Of a stretch of 64,000 nucleotides of DNA, positions 8,366-17,702 are shown one piece after another. A program made the translations under genes and the position numbers. A model generated the notes under the pieces. It saw nothing but the letters and a program-made list of their open reading frames with translations. It did no database searches and was not told where the DNA came from. Source of the stretch: Mycobacterium sp. NBC_00419 (GTDB taxonomy: Bacteria; Actinomycetota; Actinomycetes; Mycobacteriales; Mycobacteriaceae); the NCBI RefSeq assembly GCF_036023875.1, contig NZ_CP107931.1, positions 3,968,001 through 4,032,000 of the forward strand. Reading direction: 5' to 3'. Positions within the stretch are counted from its first letter, which is position 1, and the number at the start of each line of letters is the position of its first letter.

Positions 8366-10915
8366 CTAGGCGCTGTTGAGTCGAATCTTCCATCGTACGA
8401 AGCTCAGGTAGCCGACACACAGCGCGCCGAGCATCGCCATGTCGAACCACCATGCCCCCGCGGTGTGCTCCCAGTGCCGGTCCTTGGGGGTCAGCGGTCC
8501 CGGCACCAGCTTGATGAGGTCGACGGTCGACGCCGACGCGGCGAATCCCCAGCGGGCCGGGGTGATCCAGGACAACTGGTCGAGCACCAGGCGACCGGTC
8601 ACCGGGATCATGCCACCGGAGAACACCAGCTGACTCATGACGGCCACCACGAGCAGCGGCATGATCTGCTCGTTCGACTTGGCCATCGCCGACAGGGCAA
8701 GACCCACCATCGCGGCGGTGACCGTCGTCGCCGCCATCACCACGAACAGCTCCAGCGTCGGCGACAGGAACGTCAGCGAGCCCTGCGTCGGGGAACCCTT
8801 ACCCGCGATCGTGATCGCGGTGACGATCGAGGACTGCACGATCGCGAAGACCGCATAGATGCACACCTTCGCCAGCAGATACGCCGTCGTCGACAACCCG
8901 ACCGCCTGCTCGCGGCGGAAGATCGGCCGCTCGCCAATCAGGTCGCGCACCGTCAGGGCGGTGCCCATGAAGATGGCGCCCACGTTCAGCAGCACCAGGA
9001 TCTGGCCAGGTTCGTTGGGGGCGTTGCCCATCGGGTCGGGCACCCCGAAGCCCACGGTGCCGGGCACCGACAGCGACAGCACACCCATGATGAACGGCAG
9101 CAGCGCCAGGAACGCGAAGTAGCCGCGGTCGGAGATGATCAACCGCATCTGACGCCGCGCGATGGTGGAGAACTGCCGCAGCAGGCTGGTGTGGGTCGGC
9201 TCGCCGATGTCGGAGGCCTTCTCCACCGGCGGCGGTGGGGGAGTCGGACCGGTCTGAGCGAGGTAGCGCTGATAGGCGCCGTCGGGATCGCCGGCGACCC
9301 CGCTGAAGATGTCGGCCCAGTTGGTGGTGCCCATCGCCGGGCCGATCTGGTTGGGCGGCCCGCAGAACGCGGTCTTGCCGCCCGGCGCCAGCAGCAGCAC
9401 CTGATCGCACACGTCGAGATAGGTCAGCGAGTGCGTGACCACCAGCACCACGCGGCCGGCGTCGGCCAGCTGGCGCAGCATCGTCATGACCTGCCGGTCC
9501 AGCGCGGGATCCAGGCCCGAGGTGGGCTCGTCGAGGATCAGCAGCGACGGACCGGTCAGCAGCTCCAGTGCCACCGAGGCCCTCTTGCGCTGCCCGCCGG
9601 ACAGCTTGTCCACCCGGGTCTCGCCATGCTGGGTCATCTCCAGCTCCCCGAGAACCTGGGCTACCACCTGCTGGCGGTCCTCCTTGGTGGTGTCGGGAGG
9701 AAGGCGAAGTTCGGCGGCGTACATCAGCGCCTGGTTCACCGTCAGCTGGCCGTGCACCACGTCGTCCTGGGGCACCATCCCGATCCGGGAACGCAGCGAG
9801 GCATACTCGGCGTGGACGTTGTGACCCTCGAAAGTGACTGTGCCACTTGTCGGATGGGTGTAGCCGGCGACCAGTCGCGCGAACGTCGACTTGCCCGCAC
9901 CCGAGGGCCCGATGACCGCCGTGAGAGTGCCGGGGCGCGCGGTCAGCGAGATGTTCTCCAGCAGCGTCTTGTTGTTCTCGATCGTCCACGTCACGCCGCG
10001 GACATCGAGGCCGCCGGTCGCGGTGGCCGCCTCGGTTTCGGTGCGCCGGGCCAGCGTGCCGCCGGCGAAGACCAGGTCGATGTTGCCGATGGTGACGGTG
10101 TCGCCGTCGGTGAGCATCGCGGTGTCGACCCGGGTGCCGTTGACGAAGGTGCCGTTGATGCTGCGGTTGTCGACGATCTCGGTGCCGCCCGGGGTCGGGA
10201 TCAGCGTGGCGTGGTGGCGCGAGGCCAGCACGTCGGGGATGACGATGTCGTTGTCGGTCGCGCGGCCGATCTTGATGCCGCCGGGCGGCACCTCGCTGGG
10301 CGCGCCCGGGCGCAGGATCTTGAGCATCGACGTGGCGATGTTCGACGACGCGGCGGGCTTGCCTTCCGCCGGCCGCATCTGGGTGGGTGCGGCTGCCGGC
10401 GGCGGGGCCATCGGCGCCGACGCGCTCGGGGGCCGGGTCGGGTAGGCCGGCGGCGGCTGATAGGTGGGCTGCGGCCGTGACGGCGGCGGTGGCCAGGCGT
10501 TCGCGGTCGCCGGGCCCTGGCTGGGTGCCGCCGGCCACGAGGGTGACGACGGCGGCGCCGAGACACGCGTCGACGACGTCTGCGGCGGGCGTCCGACCGA
10601 CCCCTGATGACGGCCGACCGCGAAGCGCAGTGCCGGTCCGTCCGGGTTGCCGACGTTGATGGTCATCCCGTCGGTGATATCGGCCGACGGAATCCGCCTG
10701 CCGTTGACGAACATGCCGTTCAGCGAGCCGTTGTCGATGACCATCCAGCGGCCGTTGTCGAACCGCAGCACCAGATGTGCCCGCGAGATCAGCGGATGGG
10801 CTACACGGACATCGGCACGAAGGTCGCGGCCGACCACGACGTCATGGCCTGCGGCGAAGGTGCGCTCCGACCCGTCGTACCGAACGGTCAGCGCGGGTGC
10901 GGAAGGTCGACTCAT
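8366..10915 (-). CDS. FHA-FHA-ABC exporter, Rv1747-like
   Basis: 849 residues from ATG 10915 (GGTGG just upstream); longer in-frame starts lack domain support. FHA domain 1 (about 10-100, VVVGRDLRADVRV, SRAHL, DNGSLNGMFVNG) is joined by a Pro/Ala-rich linker (about 105-205) to FHA domain 2 (about 208-285, IKIGRATDNDIVI, SRHHA, NRSINGTFVNG). An ABC domain follows: Walker A GPSGAGKST at about 336, signature LSGGQRKR at about 438, Walker B LLILDEPTSGLD at about 458. A membrane domain of about six helices ends the protein. Rv1747 of M. tuberculosis has this architecture; its FHA domains bind phosphothreonines on itself made by PknF, and it is linked to export of cell-wall glycolipids (PIM). No pknF homologue is next to it here. 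Confidence 0.92.
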   Translation of the reverse strand: MSRPSAPALTVRYDGSERTFAAGHDVVVGRDLRADVRVAHPLISRAHLVLRFDNGRWMVIDNGSLNGMFVNGRRIPSADITDGMTINVGNPDGPALRFAVGRHQGSVGRPPQTSSTRVSAPPSSPSWPAAPSQGPATANAWPPPPSRPQPTYQPPPAYPTRPPSASAPMAPPPAAAPTQMRPAEGKPAASSNIATSMLKILRPGAPSEVPPGGIKIGRATDNDIVIPDVLASRHHATLIPTPGGTEIVDNRSINGTFVNGTRVDTAMLTDGDTVTIGNIDLVFAGGTLARRTETEAATATGGLDVRGVTWTIENNKTLLENISLTARPGTLTAVIGPSGAGKSTFARLVAGYTHPTSGTVTFEGHNVHAEYASLRSRIGMVPQDDVVHGQLTVNQALMYAAELRLPPDTTKEDRQQVVAQVLGELEMTQHGETRVDKLSGGQRKRASVALELLTGPSLLILDEPTSGLDPALDRQVMTMLRQLADAGRVVLVVTHSLTYLDVCDQVLLLAPGGKTAFCGPPNQIGPAMGTTNWADIFSGVAGDPDGAYQRYLAQTGPTPPPPPVEKASDIGEPTHTSLLRQFSTIARRQMRLIISDRGYFAFLALLPFIMGVLSLSVPGTVGFGVPDPMGNAPNEPGQILVLLNVGAIFMGTALTVRDLIGERPIFRREQAVGLSTTAYLLAKVCIYAVFAIVQSSIVTAITIAGKGSPTQGSLTFLSPTLELFVVMAATTVTAAMVGLALSAMAKSNEQIMPLLVVAVMSQLVFSGGMIPVTGRLVLDQLSWITPARWGFAASASTVDLIKLVPGPLTPKDRHWEHTAGAWWFDMAMLGALCVGYLSFVRWKIRLNSA

Positions 10916-10952
10916 CGCCACCAACTCTATCGGTAGCGCCCCGCCTCGCCCG

Positions 10953-12152
10953 TCAGGCGGGAGCGCCCGTTTCGACGCAGATCGTCCGCGAGTAGATCGT
11001 CGGCATGCATTTGTTGCAGTGCGTGCACAGCGACCGCACGGAATGCGCCTCGCCGTCGGCCTTGATGCGGTTGAGCAGGTCCGGCTCGGCCAGCAGGGCA
11101 CGGCCCATGGCCACGAACTCGAAGCCGTCGGCCATCGCGCGGTCCATGGTGTCGCGGTTGGTGATGCCGCCCAGCAGGATCAGCGGCATGGTGAGCTCGG
11201 CGCGGAACTTGCACGCGTCGCGCAGCAGGTAGGTGTCCTCGTAGGGGTATTCCCGCATGAACTTCGTGCCGGTCATGCGCATGCCCCAGTTGAGCGGCCA
11301 CTTCTGCGCGGCGGCGAACTCCTTGACCGGCGCGTCGCCGCGGAACAGATACATCGGGTTGAGCAGCGAGCTCCCGGCGGTCAGCTCGAGGGCGTCGAGG
11401 CCGCCGTCGTTCTGCAGCCAGGTCGCGGTCTGCAGCGACTCGTCGATGCTGATGCCGCCGCGTACGCCGTCGGACATGTTGAGCTTCGCGGTGACCGCGA
11501 TCGGTGCCGGGCCCAGCCGCTCGACCTCGCGGCGCACCGCCATCACGATTGAGCGGGCCACCTTGGCGCGGTTTTCCAGCGACCCGCCGAACTCGTCGGA
11601 GCGCCGGTTGATCATCGGCGACAGGAACGAACTGGCGAGGTAGTTGTGGCCGAGGTGGATCTCCACGGCGTCGAAGCCGGAGTCGATGGCGAACCGGGCG
11701 GCCGAGGCGTGGGCGGCGATCACGTTGGTGATGTCGTCACGGGTGGCGTGCCGGGCGAACTTCATCGACAGCGGGTTGAAGAAGCGCACCGGTGCCAGCG
11801 CGGGTGCCTTGTTCGAGCGCGCATTCGCCACCGGACCCGCGTGGCCGATCTGCGCGCTGATCGCCGCACCTTCGGCGTGCACGGCATCAGCGAGTCGTTG
11901 CAGGCCGGGAATCGCGGCCGGGCGCATCCAGATCTGCCCGCCGTTGGTGCGTCCACCCTGGCTCACCGCCGTGTAGGCGACCGTGGTCATGCCCACCCCG
12001 CCGGCCGCGATCTGCCGGTGAAACGAGATGAGGTCGTCGGAGACGACGTCATCGGGGGTGCGGGCTTCGAAGGTGGCCGACTTGAGGATGCGATTGCGCA
12101 GCGTAATCGGGCCGAGCTTGGCCGGACTGAACACATCTGGCGCACTGTTCAT
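10953..12152 (-). CDS. Old yellow enzyme-type NADH:flavin oxidoreductase
   Basis: 399 residues from ATG 12152, where similarity begins (DVFSPAKLGPITLRNRILKS). It is an FMN TIM barrel of the OYE/2,4-dienoyl-CoA reductase superfamily: EIHLGHNYLASSFLSP with the active-site His-Asn pair, RRSDEFGGSLENRAK, and phosphate-binding MADGFEFVAMGRALLAEPDL. The C-terminus has closely spaced cysteines (CTHCNKC), a remnant or version of the iron-sulfur motif of the longer dienoyl-CoA reductases, but the FAD/NADPH half is absent. Position beside folD matches Rv3359. A 9-base inverted repeat (12143-12151 with 12173-12181) encloses the start codon. Confidence 0.85.
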   Translation of the reverse strand: MNSAPDVFSPAKLGPITLRNRILKSATFEARTPDDVVSDDLISFHRQIAAGGVGMTTVAYTAVSQGGRTNGGQIWMRPAAIPGLQRLADAVHAEGAAISAQIGHAGPVANARSNKAPALAPVRFFNPLSMKFARHATRDDITNVIAAHASAARFAIDSGFDAVEIHLGHNYLASSFLSPMINRRSDEFGGSLENRAKVARSIVMAVRREVERLGPAPIAVTAKLNMSDGVRGGISIDESLQTATWLQNDGGLDALELTAGSSLLNPMYLFRGDAPVKEFAAAQKWPLNWGMRMTGTKFMREYPYEDTYLLRDACKFRAELTMPLILLGGITNRDTMDRAMADGFEFVAMGRALLAEPDLLNRIKADGEAHSVRSLCTHCNKCMPTIYSRTICVETGAPA

Positions 12153-12222
12153 CGTCGCAGCTGACCATGCGGTGAACAGTGCTGTCAACGCTGCCTGGCC
12201 GGTCAATGGAACAATGTGATCC

Positions 12223-13071
12223 GTGGTCGCTATCACCTTGGACGGCAAGCTCACCCGCGACGAGATTTTCGTCGACCTGACCGAACGCGTCGCGGCGCTG
12301 ACCGCCGCCGGACACACCCCGGGACTGGGTACCGTTCTCGTCGGCGACGATCCCGGTTCGCACGCCTACGTGCGCGGTAAGCACGCCGACTGCGCCAAGG
12401 TCGGCATCACCTCGATCCGCCGCGACCTGCCTGCCGACATCAGCCAGGCGCAGCTCGAGGACACCCTCGACGAACTCAATGCCAATCCGGAGTGCACCGG
12501 CTACATCGTGCAGCTCCCGCTGCCGCGCCACCTCGACGAGAACGCCGCCCTGGAACGGATCGACCCCCGCAAGGACGCCGACGGGCTGCACCCGATCAGC
12601 CTGGGCCGGCTGGTGCTCGGCAAGGAAGCCCCGCTGCCCTGCACGCCGCGTGGCATCGTGCACCTGCTGCGCCGCTACGACGTCCCGATCGCCGGTGCCC
12701 ATGTGGTGGTGATCGGCCGTGGCGTCACCGTGGGGCGCCCGCTGGGGCTGCTGCTGACGCGCCGCACCGAGAACGCGACAGTGACTTTGTGCCACACCGG
12801 AACTCGTGACCTTGCGGCGCTGACGCGCCAGGCCGACATCATCGTCGCCGCCGTCGGGGTGCCGCACATGCTGACGCCCGCCATGGTCCGTCCCGGCGCG
12901 GCGGTCGTCGACGTCGGCGTGAGCCGCGTCGACGGCAAGCTCACCGGCGACGTGCATCCCGACGTGTGGGAGGTGGCCGGCCACATCTCGCCGAACCCCG
13001 GCGGAGTGGGACCGCTGACCCGGGCTTTTCTGCTGACCAACGTCGTCGAGGCCGCCGAAGGGTCCCTGTGA
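12223..13071 (+). CDS. folD: Bifunctional methylenetetrahydrofolate dehydrogenase/cyclohydrolase
   Basis: 282 residues from GTG 12223, typical FolD length. It interconverts methylene-, methenyl- and formyl-tetrahydrofolate in the cytosol using NADP. Family motifs are complete: YVRGKHADC with the catalytic lysine, [14 protein letters not shown], the folate-binding [19 protein letters not shown], and the dinucleotide-binding [14 protein letters not shown]. The last bases overlap the downstream DUF3017 gene (GTGA). It is divergent from the OYE gene over 70 bases. Confidence 0.96.
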   Translation: MVAITLDGKLTRDEIFVDLTERVAALTAAGHTPGLGTVLVGDDPGSHAYVRGKHADCAKVGITSIRRDLPADISQAQLEDTLDELNANPECTGYIVQLPLPRHLDENAALERIDPRKDADGLHPISLGRLVLGKEAPLPCTPRGIVHLLRRYDVPIAGAHVVVIGRGVTVGRPLGLLLTRRTENATVTLCHTGTRDLAALTRQADIIVAAVGVPHMLTPAMVRPGAAVVDVGVSRVDGKLTGDVHPDVWEVAGHISPNPGGVGPLTRAFLLTNVVEAAEGSL

Positions 13072-13397
13072 CCGCTCGGGTGAAGCGCCGGCCGCCGACG
13101 CGCGACGAGGTGGTCTCCTTCACGCGACGTGTCGTGCGGTCGCAGTGGCCGATCCTGAGTGTGATCGCGGTGTTCCTGCTGGCCTTCGTGCTGGTGGCCG
13201 CGGGCTTCTGGCGGCGCGGTTCGCTGTTGATCGGCATCGCGGTCGGGGTGGCCGCCGCGCTGCGCCTGGTGCTCTCCGACGAGCGCGCCGGTCTGCTGGT
13301 GGTGCGCTCCCGCAGTCTGGACTTCGCCACCATGACCACGTTGTGCGTGATCATGATCTACGTGGCGTCCACCATCGACCCGCTGGGCACGTCGTAA
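13068..13397 (+). CDS. DUF3017 small membrane protein
   Basis: 109 residues from GTG 13068, overlapping the folD stop by 4 bases. After a basic N-terminus ([15 protein letters not shown]) come three likely membrane helices at about 30-47, 51-66 and 88-103, with charged [16 protein letters not shown] between the last two. This matches the DUF3017 family that follows folD in actinobacteria (Rv3355c position). Function is unknown; coupling to folD is conserved. Confidence 0.85.
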   Translation: MTARVKRRPPTRDEVVSFTRRVVRSQWPILSVIAVFLLAFVLVAAGFWRRGSLLIGIAVGVAAALRLVLSDERAGLLVVRSRSLDFATMTTLCVIMIYVASTIDPLGTS

Positions 13398-13413
13398 CCC
13401 GCGTCATTGGTCG

Positions 13414-13466
13414 AGTGGCCACTTAACGCACGCTTCAGGGCCAAATCCGTGTCATAAGTGGCCACT
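13414..13466. repeat. Inverted pair of AGTGGCCACTTA elements between convergent genes
   Basis: AGTGGCCACTTA (13414-13425) and its inverse TAAGTGGCCACT (13455-13466) face each other across 29 bases. Each arm contains the self-complementary core AGTGGCCACT. The right arm forms the last codons (Ser-Gly-His-Leu) of the convergent GGDEF gene. The pair can fold into one long stem or two small hairpins; a bidirectional terminator between DUF3017 and the GGDEF gene is the simplest reading. Confidence 0.5.
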
Positions 13467-14630
13467 GGACGCCGCGGCCCGGCCGGACTTCTCCTGGTAC
13501 ATGAGCCGATCAACCCGCGTCATGAGATCGGCCACCGTGGCATCGCTGTCGCCCGCGGTCGCCAGACCGATACTCACGCTGACCGCATACGGGTTGCCGT
13601 CGTCCGGGCGATACCCGCTGATCCGTCGGCGAATGCGGTCGGCAGCCGCCGCGGCTCGCACGGCGTCGGCGTCGACGAGGGCGACGCAGAACTCGTCGCC
13701 ACCAAGGCGGCCGACGAAATCGTCGGGCCCGGCTTCGAGTTGGAGCGCCTCACCGATGGCCATCAGCACGTTGTCGCCGGCGATATGGCCGAACGTGTCG
13801 TTGACGGACTTGAAGTCGTTGACGTCGAGCAGCAGCACGCTCAGGCCCCCGCGGCCGTCGCGCACCCGAGACAGCTCGGCTTCCAGTCGTTCGGCGAAAC
13901 CCCGCTGATTCAGCACCGACGTCAGTGGGTCGGTGCGGGCGAGTTCGGCCAGTTGCCGCTGCAGGGCCTTGAGTTCGGTGATGTCGTTGGAGGTGCTGAG
14001 CACGGTGCGGACCGCGCCGTCTGCGGAACGTTCGGGCACTGCGCGGGTGAGGAAGGTGCGTGGTCCGTGCACAGTGGGAAGCTCGTGCTCTTCCTCGGCG
14101 GGCTCCTCAGTGTCGAAGACCTTGTCGACCAATGGCTCCCACACTGCCACCAGCTCCGGAGGCAGGCCGATCTCGCGTTTACTCCTGCCGATGAATAGCT
14201 GGGCCGACAGTCCGGTGAAATGCTCGATTGCGGGATTGATGTAGAGGTGTCGGTGATTGCGGTCGAGCCGGGCGACGATGTCGGGCAGTGTCTCGACGGT
14301 GGTGAAGAAGACTTCGTCGTGACGCTGGCTCAGGCTCTGCGGCCGCAGGATCCCCAGGCACAGGGTGGGTGGGTCATCCAGCGGTTGCAATACACATTGC
14401 CAATCCGAGTCATCCGTCAGATGTGTCATCGCCGATGAATCGGCCGTTTCGGGCCATGCCACCTCCAGCGCCGCCAGCAGTGCCACCTCGTCGAGAGTGG
14501 AATGCTCGAGCGAGGCGGTGAATTCGGTTGTCCGCGAGAGAATGTCAACTCCATTGCCGTCACGCCGACAGAGAAAAGCGGGTACCTGTGCAGCGGCGAG
14601 CCAGCCCAGCCATTGATCCCCGGTCCGCAC
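13452..14630 (-). CDS. PAS-GGDEF diguanylate cyclase, second tandem copy
   Basis: 392 residues from GTG 14630, starting one base after the stop of its paralogue. An N-terminal region of about 110 residues (QWLGWLAAAQVPAFLCRRDGN) is followed by a PAS domain (about 112-215, TLPDIVARLDRNHRHLYINPAIEHFTGL) and a GGDEF domain (about 230-385). The active-site GGDEF is intact at 310-314, so cyclic di-GMP synthesis from two GTP is expected. The RxxD inhibitory I-site is absent: GPDD occupies the place. The protein has no membrane segment, so the PAS domain senses a cytosolic cue. It is the last gene of a probable metC-led transcript. Confidence 0.88.
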   Translation of the reverse strand: MRTGDQWLGWLAAAQVPAFLCRRDGNGVDILSRTTEFTASLEHSTLDEVALLAALEVAWPETADSSAMTHLTDDSDWQCVLQPLDDPPTLCLGILRPQSLSQRHDEVFFTTVETLPDIVARLDRNHRHLYINPAIEHFTGLSAQLFIGRSKREIGLPPELVAVWEPLVDKVFDTEEPAEEEHELPTVHGPRTFLTRAVPERSADGAVRTVLSTSNDITELKALQRQLAELARTDPLTSVLNQRGFAERLEAELSRVRDGRGGLSVLLLDVNDFKSVNDTFGHIAGDNVLMAIGEALQLEAGPDDFVGRLGGDEFCVALVDADAVRAAAAADRIRRRISGYRPDDGNPYAVSVSIGLATAGDSDATVADLMTRVDRLMYQEKSGRAAASSGHL

Positions 14631-14631
14631 C

Positions 14632-15810
14632 CTAGCGGCCCTCGGCGGTCGAGCTGCGGAACTTCACCTGATACATCAGCATGTCAACGCGGGACAGTAG
14701 ATCCAGTGCGGTCAGGTTCTGCTCGTCGGCCACTGCGAGACCCGAACTGACACTGACTCCGACCGGATGGCCATCGTCGTCGGTGATATTGCCGATCCGC
14801 TGACCGATCCGTTCGGCGATGTCGCGGGAGCGTGCCGCATCGGAGTCGATCAGGGCGACACAGAATTCGTCGCCGCCGAGCCGGGCCGCGACGTCGTGCG
14901 AACCCGTTTCCTCCGTCAGGATTCGTCCGACGGCCTGCAGCACCCGGTCACCTACCACGTGACCGTAGCGATCGTTGATCTGCTTGAAGTTGTCGAGGTC
15001 CAGCATCAGCAGGCTGAAACCGCCCTGCCCCTGGCGGATCCGATCCAACTCGGTGTCCAGCCGTGCGATGAAACTGCGCCGATTCAGCAGCGATGTGAGC
15101 GGGTCTGTGCGGGCGAGTTGCTCCAACTGATGCTGGAGCCGCCTGACCTCGGTAATGTTGCGGACCACCGAAAGGATCGTCTGCACCCGGCCCTCGTGGT
15201 CGAACTCGGGCGTCGCGCGGCCCACATAATGGTGCAGACCGGACGGCCCGGCATAGTGGAATTCGACTTCTACGGGCTGGCCGGTGTCAAGCGCCCGACG
15301 ATAGCCCGCTTCGAGATCCCCGGTGATCGCGACGTCGCCCATCTCCGGAATGGTCTTGCCGAGTCGGGCCCGCGACGGGATGCCGGTGTATTCGGCCAAG
15401 GCCGGATTCGAATACAGACAACGAAGTGCGTCGTCGTAGCGGATGACGACGTCGGGCAAATTCTCCACGATCGTGAAATAGGCGTCGGTGGGCGACGATA
15501 ACTCTTCGGGCAGACGGAGTATCGCCAAGTGGTCGCGCTGTTCGGCATCGACCGCGTGAATCGTGCACTGCCAGGCTGGTTCGTCGGCCGCGGCGATCGT
15601 GAATGGGACAGCACAGACGGCTGAAGACCACTGGTCGTCGAGTCGCGCCAACAGCGACCGCTCATCGAGTCGGCCGCTGGCGGCCTGCATGACAGCCATG
15701 AATTCTGGTGTGCGTGAAACGATTGAGAGGTTGTCACTCCCGCGCCGACAGTGGAAGGCGGGCACGCCGGCCGCGGCCAGCGTGGCCAGCCATTGCTCCA
15801 CGGACACCAT
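14632..15810 (-). CDS. PAS-GGDEF diguanylate cyclase, first tandem copy
   Basis: 392 residues from ATG 15810 (an upstream extension lacks similarity to the paralogue). Architecture and length equal those of the next gene: N-terminal domain (EQWLATLAAAGVPAFHCRRGSD), PAS (about 114-215, ENLPDVVIRYDDALRCLYSNPALAEYTGI), and GGDEF with the intact active site at 312-316 (RLGGDEF). The I-site position reads GSHD rather than RxxD, so product inhibition through that site is unlikely. The start is 10 bases after the methyltransferase stop, on the same strand, suggesting cotranscription with metC-metX. Confidence 0.88.
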   Translation of the reverse strand: MVSVEQWLATLAAAGVPAFHCRRGSDNLSIVSRTPEFMAVMQAASGRLDERSLLARLDDQWSSAVCAVPFTIAAADEPAWQCTIHAVDAEQRDHLAILRLPEELSSPTDAYFTIVENLPDVVIRYDDALRCLYSNPALAEYTGIPSRARLGKTIPEMGDVAITGDLEAGYRRALDTGQPVEVEFHYAGPSGLHHYVGRATPEFDHEGRVQTILSVVRNITEVRRLQHQLEQLARTDPLTSLLNRRSFIARLDTELDRIRQGQGGFSLLMLDLDNFKQINDRYGHVVGDRVLQAVGRILTEETGSHDVAARLGGDEFCVALIDSDAARSRDIAERIGQRIGNITDDDGHPVGVSVSSGLAVADEQNLTALDLLSRVDMLMYQVKFRSSTAEGR

Positions 15811-15820
15811 GGCGGTCAGC

Positions 15821-16555
15821 CTAGCCAGACAGCGTCGCCCGGACACACACCGTGATGTAGGGCAGCGCCAGGCCGCTCGAGTTGACCAGCGCCGGATGGG
15901 TGGCCAGCAGTTGGCGCACCTCGGCGAGCGTGCGGGTGCGCACTTCCGCCGGCGAGGTGATGCAGTAGCTGCGGGAGGCCACCAGGTCGATCAGCGCCTG
16001 GGGCGTCAGGTAACTCGTCCACTCCACGTGATGGCGCGCCTGGTCGGTGAACGGCTCGGGCAGCGTGACGTCGTCGGTGAACGGATCATTCTCGTGGCCG
16101 ATGATGCGGCCCAGATCCTTGACCCAGCCCGACCGTTCGTCGCGGGCGTTCCACACCAGCCCGAGCCGGCCGCCGGGACGCAGCACCCGAGCCACCTCGG
16201 CCACCGCCCGCTCGGGATCGAACCAGTGCCAGGCCTGCGCGACCAGTACCGCGTCAACACTGTTGTCCGGCAACGGGATCTGTTCAGCGGTCCCCAGCAA
16301 GGCCGGGGTGTCGGGCAGTGCCGAGCTCAGCAGTTCCAGCATCTCGGCGATCGGGTCGACGGCGATCACCTCGAGCCCGCGTTCGACCAGCCGGGTGGTC
16401 AGCTTGCCGGTCCCGGCACCGAGGTCGAGAACATCACGCGCACCCGGCGGCAGCAGCCAGTCGATCGCCTCCGGTGGGTACGACGGGCGGCCCCGCTCGT
16501 AGGCGGCGGCTTCGGACCCGAAAGACAGTGAACGTTGGCGCCGTGAATCGGTCAC
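15821..16555 (-). CDS. Class I SAM-dependent methyltransferase
   Basis: 244 residues from GTG 16555, overlapping the metX stop by 4 bases (GTGA). It begins with the Methyltransf_11 pattern [20 protein letters not shown], then SAM-binding motif [13 protein letters not shown] (about residues 42-53), the acidic [29 protein letters not shown] and [12 protein letters not shown]. It is the Rv3342-like methyltransferase that regularly sits beside metA/metX. The substrate is not known. Coupling to SAM-precursor synthesis genes under a SAM riboswitch is notable. Confidence 0.88.
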   Translation of the reverse strand: MTDSRRQRSLSFGSEAAAYERGRPSYPPEAIDWLLPPGARDVLDLGAGTGKLTTRLVERGLEVIAVDPIAEMLELLSSALPDTPALLGTAEQIPLPDNSVDAVLVAQAWHWFDPERAVAEVARVLRPGGRLGLVWNARDERSGWVKDLGRIIGHENDPFTDDVTLPEPFTDQARHHVEWTSYLTPQALIDLVASRSYCITSPAEVRTRTLAEVRQLLATHPALVNSSGLALPYITVCVRATLSG

Positions 16556-17691
16556 CGCCGGCGTTCCCCGTCACCGTCGGCGATATCCAGTGTCCGGCGG
16601 ATCAACTGGCCCACCGCCTCGGTCTCGACCAGGAAACCGTCATGGCCATAGATCGACTCGACGACGTTGAGCCCGGTGCACTCGGGCAACAGGTCGGCTA
16701 GCTCCTGCTGGAGCCGCAGCGGATACAGGCGGTCCGAGGTGATCCCACCGACCACCGCAGGCACCGGGCAGGACCGCAGCGCGGCACCCACTCCACCGCG
16801 GCCGCGGCCCACATCGTGGTTGGACAGCGTCTCGGTGAGCGCCACATAGCTGCCCGCGTCGAACCGGTCGACCAGCTTGGCGCCCTGGTATTCCAGGTAG
16901 CTCTGCACGGCGTAGCGGCCACCGGTCAGCGGATCCTCGTCACCTTGGGCGTCGTTGCCGAAGCGGGTGTCGAGTTCCACCTCACCGCGGTAGGTCAGGT
17001 GGGCGAACCGGCGGGCCAGCTGCAACCCGACATCCGGATTGTGGCCGGTGCCGTGGTAGTCGCCGCCCTGCCAGTGCGGGTCGGACTTGATGGCCGCGAT
17101 CTGGGTGCTCTGCGTGCCGATCTGATCGGCCGTCGCTCTCGCGCCGACCGCGAGTACCAGCCCGGCGCGGACCCGGTCGGGGTAGCCCACCATCCACTCC
17201 AGCGCCCGCGCGCCGCCCATCGACCCGCCGATCACCGCGGCGACCTCGGTGATGCCCAGCGCGGCCAGCGCCGCGATGTCGGCGGCCACCTGGTCGCGCA
17301 CCGTGATGATGGGGAATCGCGAACCCCATGGCTTGCCGTCGCGGGCCAGCGAGCTGGGCCCGGTCGAGCCGCGGCAGCCGCCCAGCACGTTGGTGGCCAC
17401 CGCGCACCAGCGGTTGGTGTCGATCGGCGCGCCGGGTCCGGCGACGCCGTCCCACCAGCCGGGGGTCGGGTGTCCGGGACCGGCAGGTCCGGTCAGATGG
17501 GAGTCACCGGTGAGGGCATGCAGTGCCACCACCACGTTGTCGCGGTTGGGGGAGAGTTCGCCCCAGCGTTGCACCGCGATCGAGACGTTCTCGAGTACCT
17601 CGCCGCTTTCCAGCGTCAGCGGGCCGATGTCGACCACACCGATCTCGCCCTCGGCGGGCAGTGTCACGGTTCGCTCATCAGAGATGGTCAC
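16552..17691 (-). CDS. metX: Homoserine O-acetyltransferase
   Basis: 379 residues from GTG 17691, preferred over the TTG at 17706 because GAGGGAG lies 6-7 bases upstream and the protein then begins MTISDERTV like M. tuberculosis MetA. It transfers acetyl from acetyl-CoA to homoserine, the committed step of methionine synthesis. The alpha/beta-hydrolase fold has nucleophile S157 in GGSMGG, with Asp in ITSDRLYPL and His in YGHDGF completing the triad; the entry region [14 protein letters not shown] is intact. It follows metC by 11 bases and overlaps the methyltransferase. Confidence 0.96.
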   Translation of the reverse strand: MTISDERTVTLPAEGEIGVVDIGPLTLESGEVLENVSIAVQRWGELSPNRDNVVVALHALTGDSHLTGPAGPGHPTPGWWDGVAGPGAPIDTNRWCAVATNVLGGCRGSTGPSSLARDGKPWGSRFPIITVRDQVAADIAALAALGITEVAAVIGGSMGGARALEWMVGYPDRVRAGLVLAVGARATADQIGTQSTQIAAIKSDPHWQGGDYHGTGHNPDVGLQLARRFAHLTYRGEVELDTRFGNDAQGDEDPLTGGRYAVQSYLEYQGAKLVDRFDAGSYVALTETLSNHDVGRGRGGVGAALRSCPVPAVVGGITSDRLYPLRLQQELADLLPECTGLNVVESIYGHDGFLVETEAVGQLIRRTLDIADGDGERRR

Positions 17692-17702
17692 GTCGGGCTC
17701 CC

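Noticed and set aside
8465..10480. A 671-codon plus-strand frame opposite the FHA-ABC gene
   Set aside because: Arg/His/Gln-rich product with no homology; the minus frame has two FHA domains and full ABC motifs.
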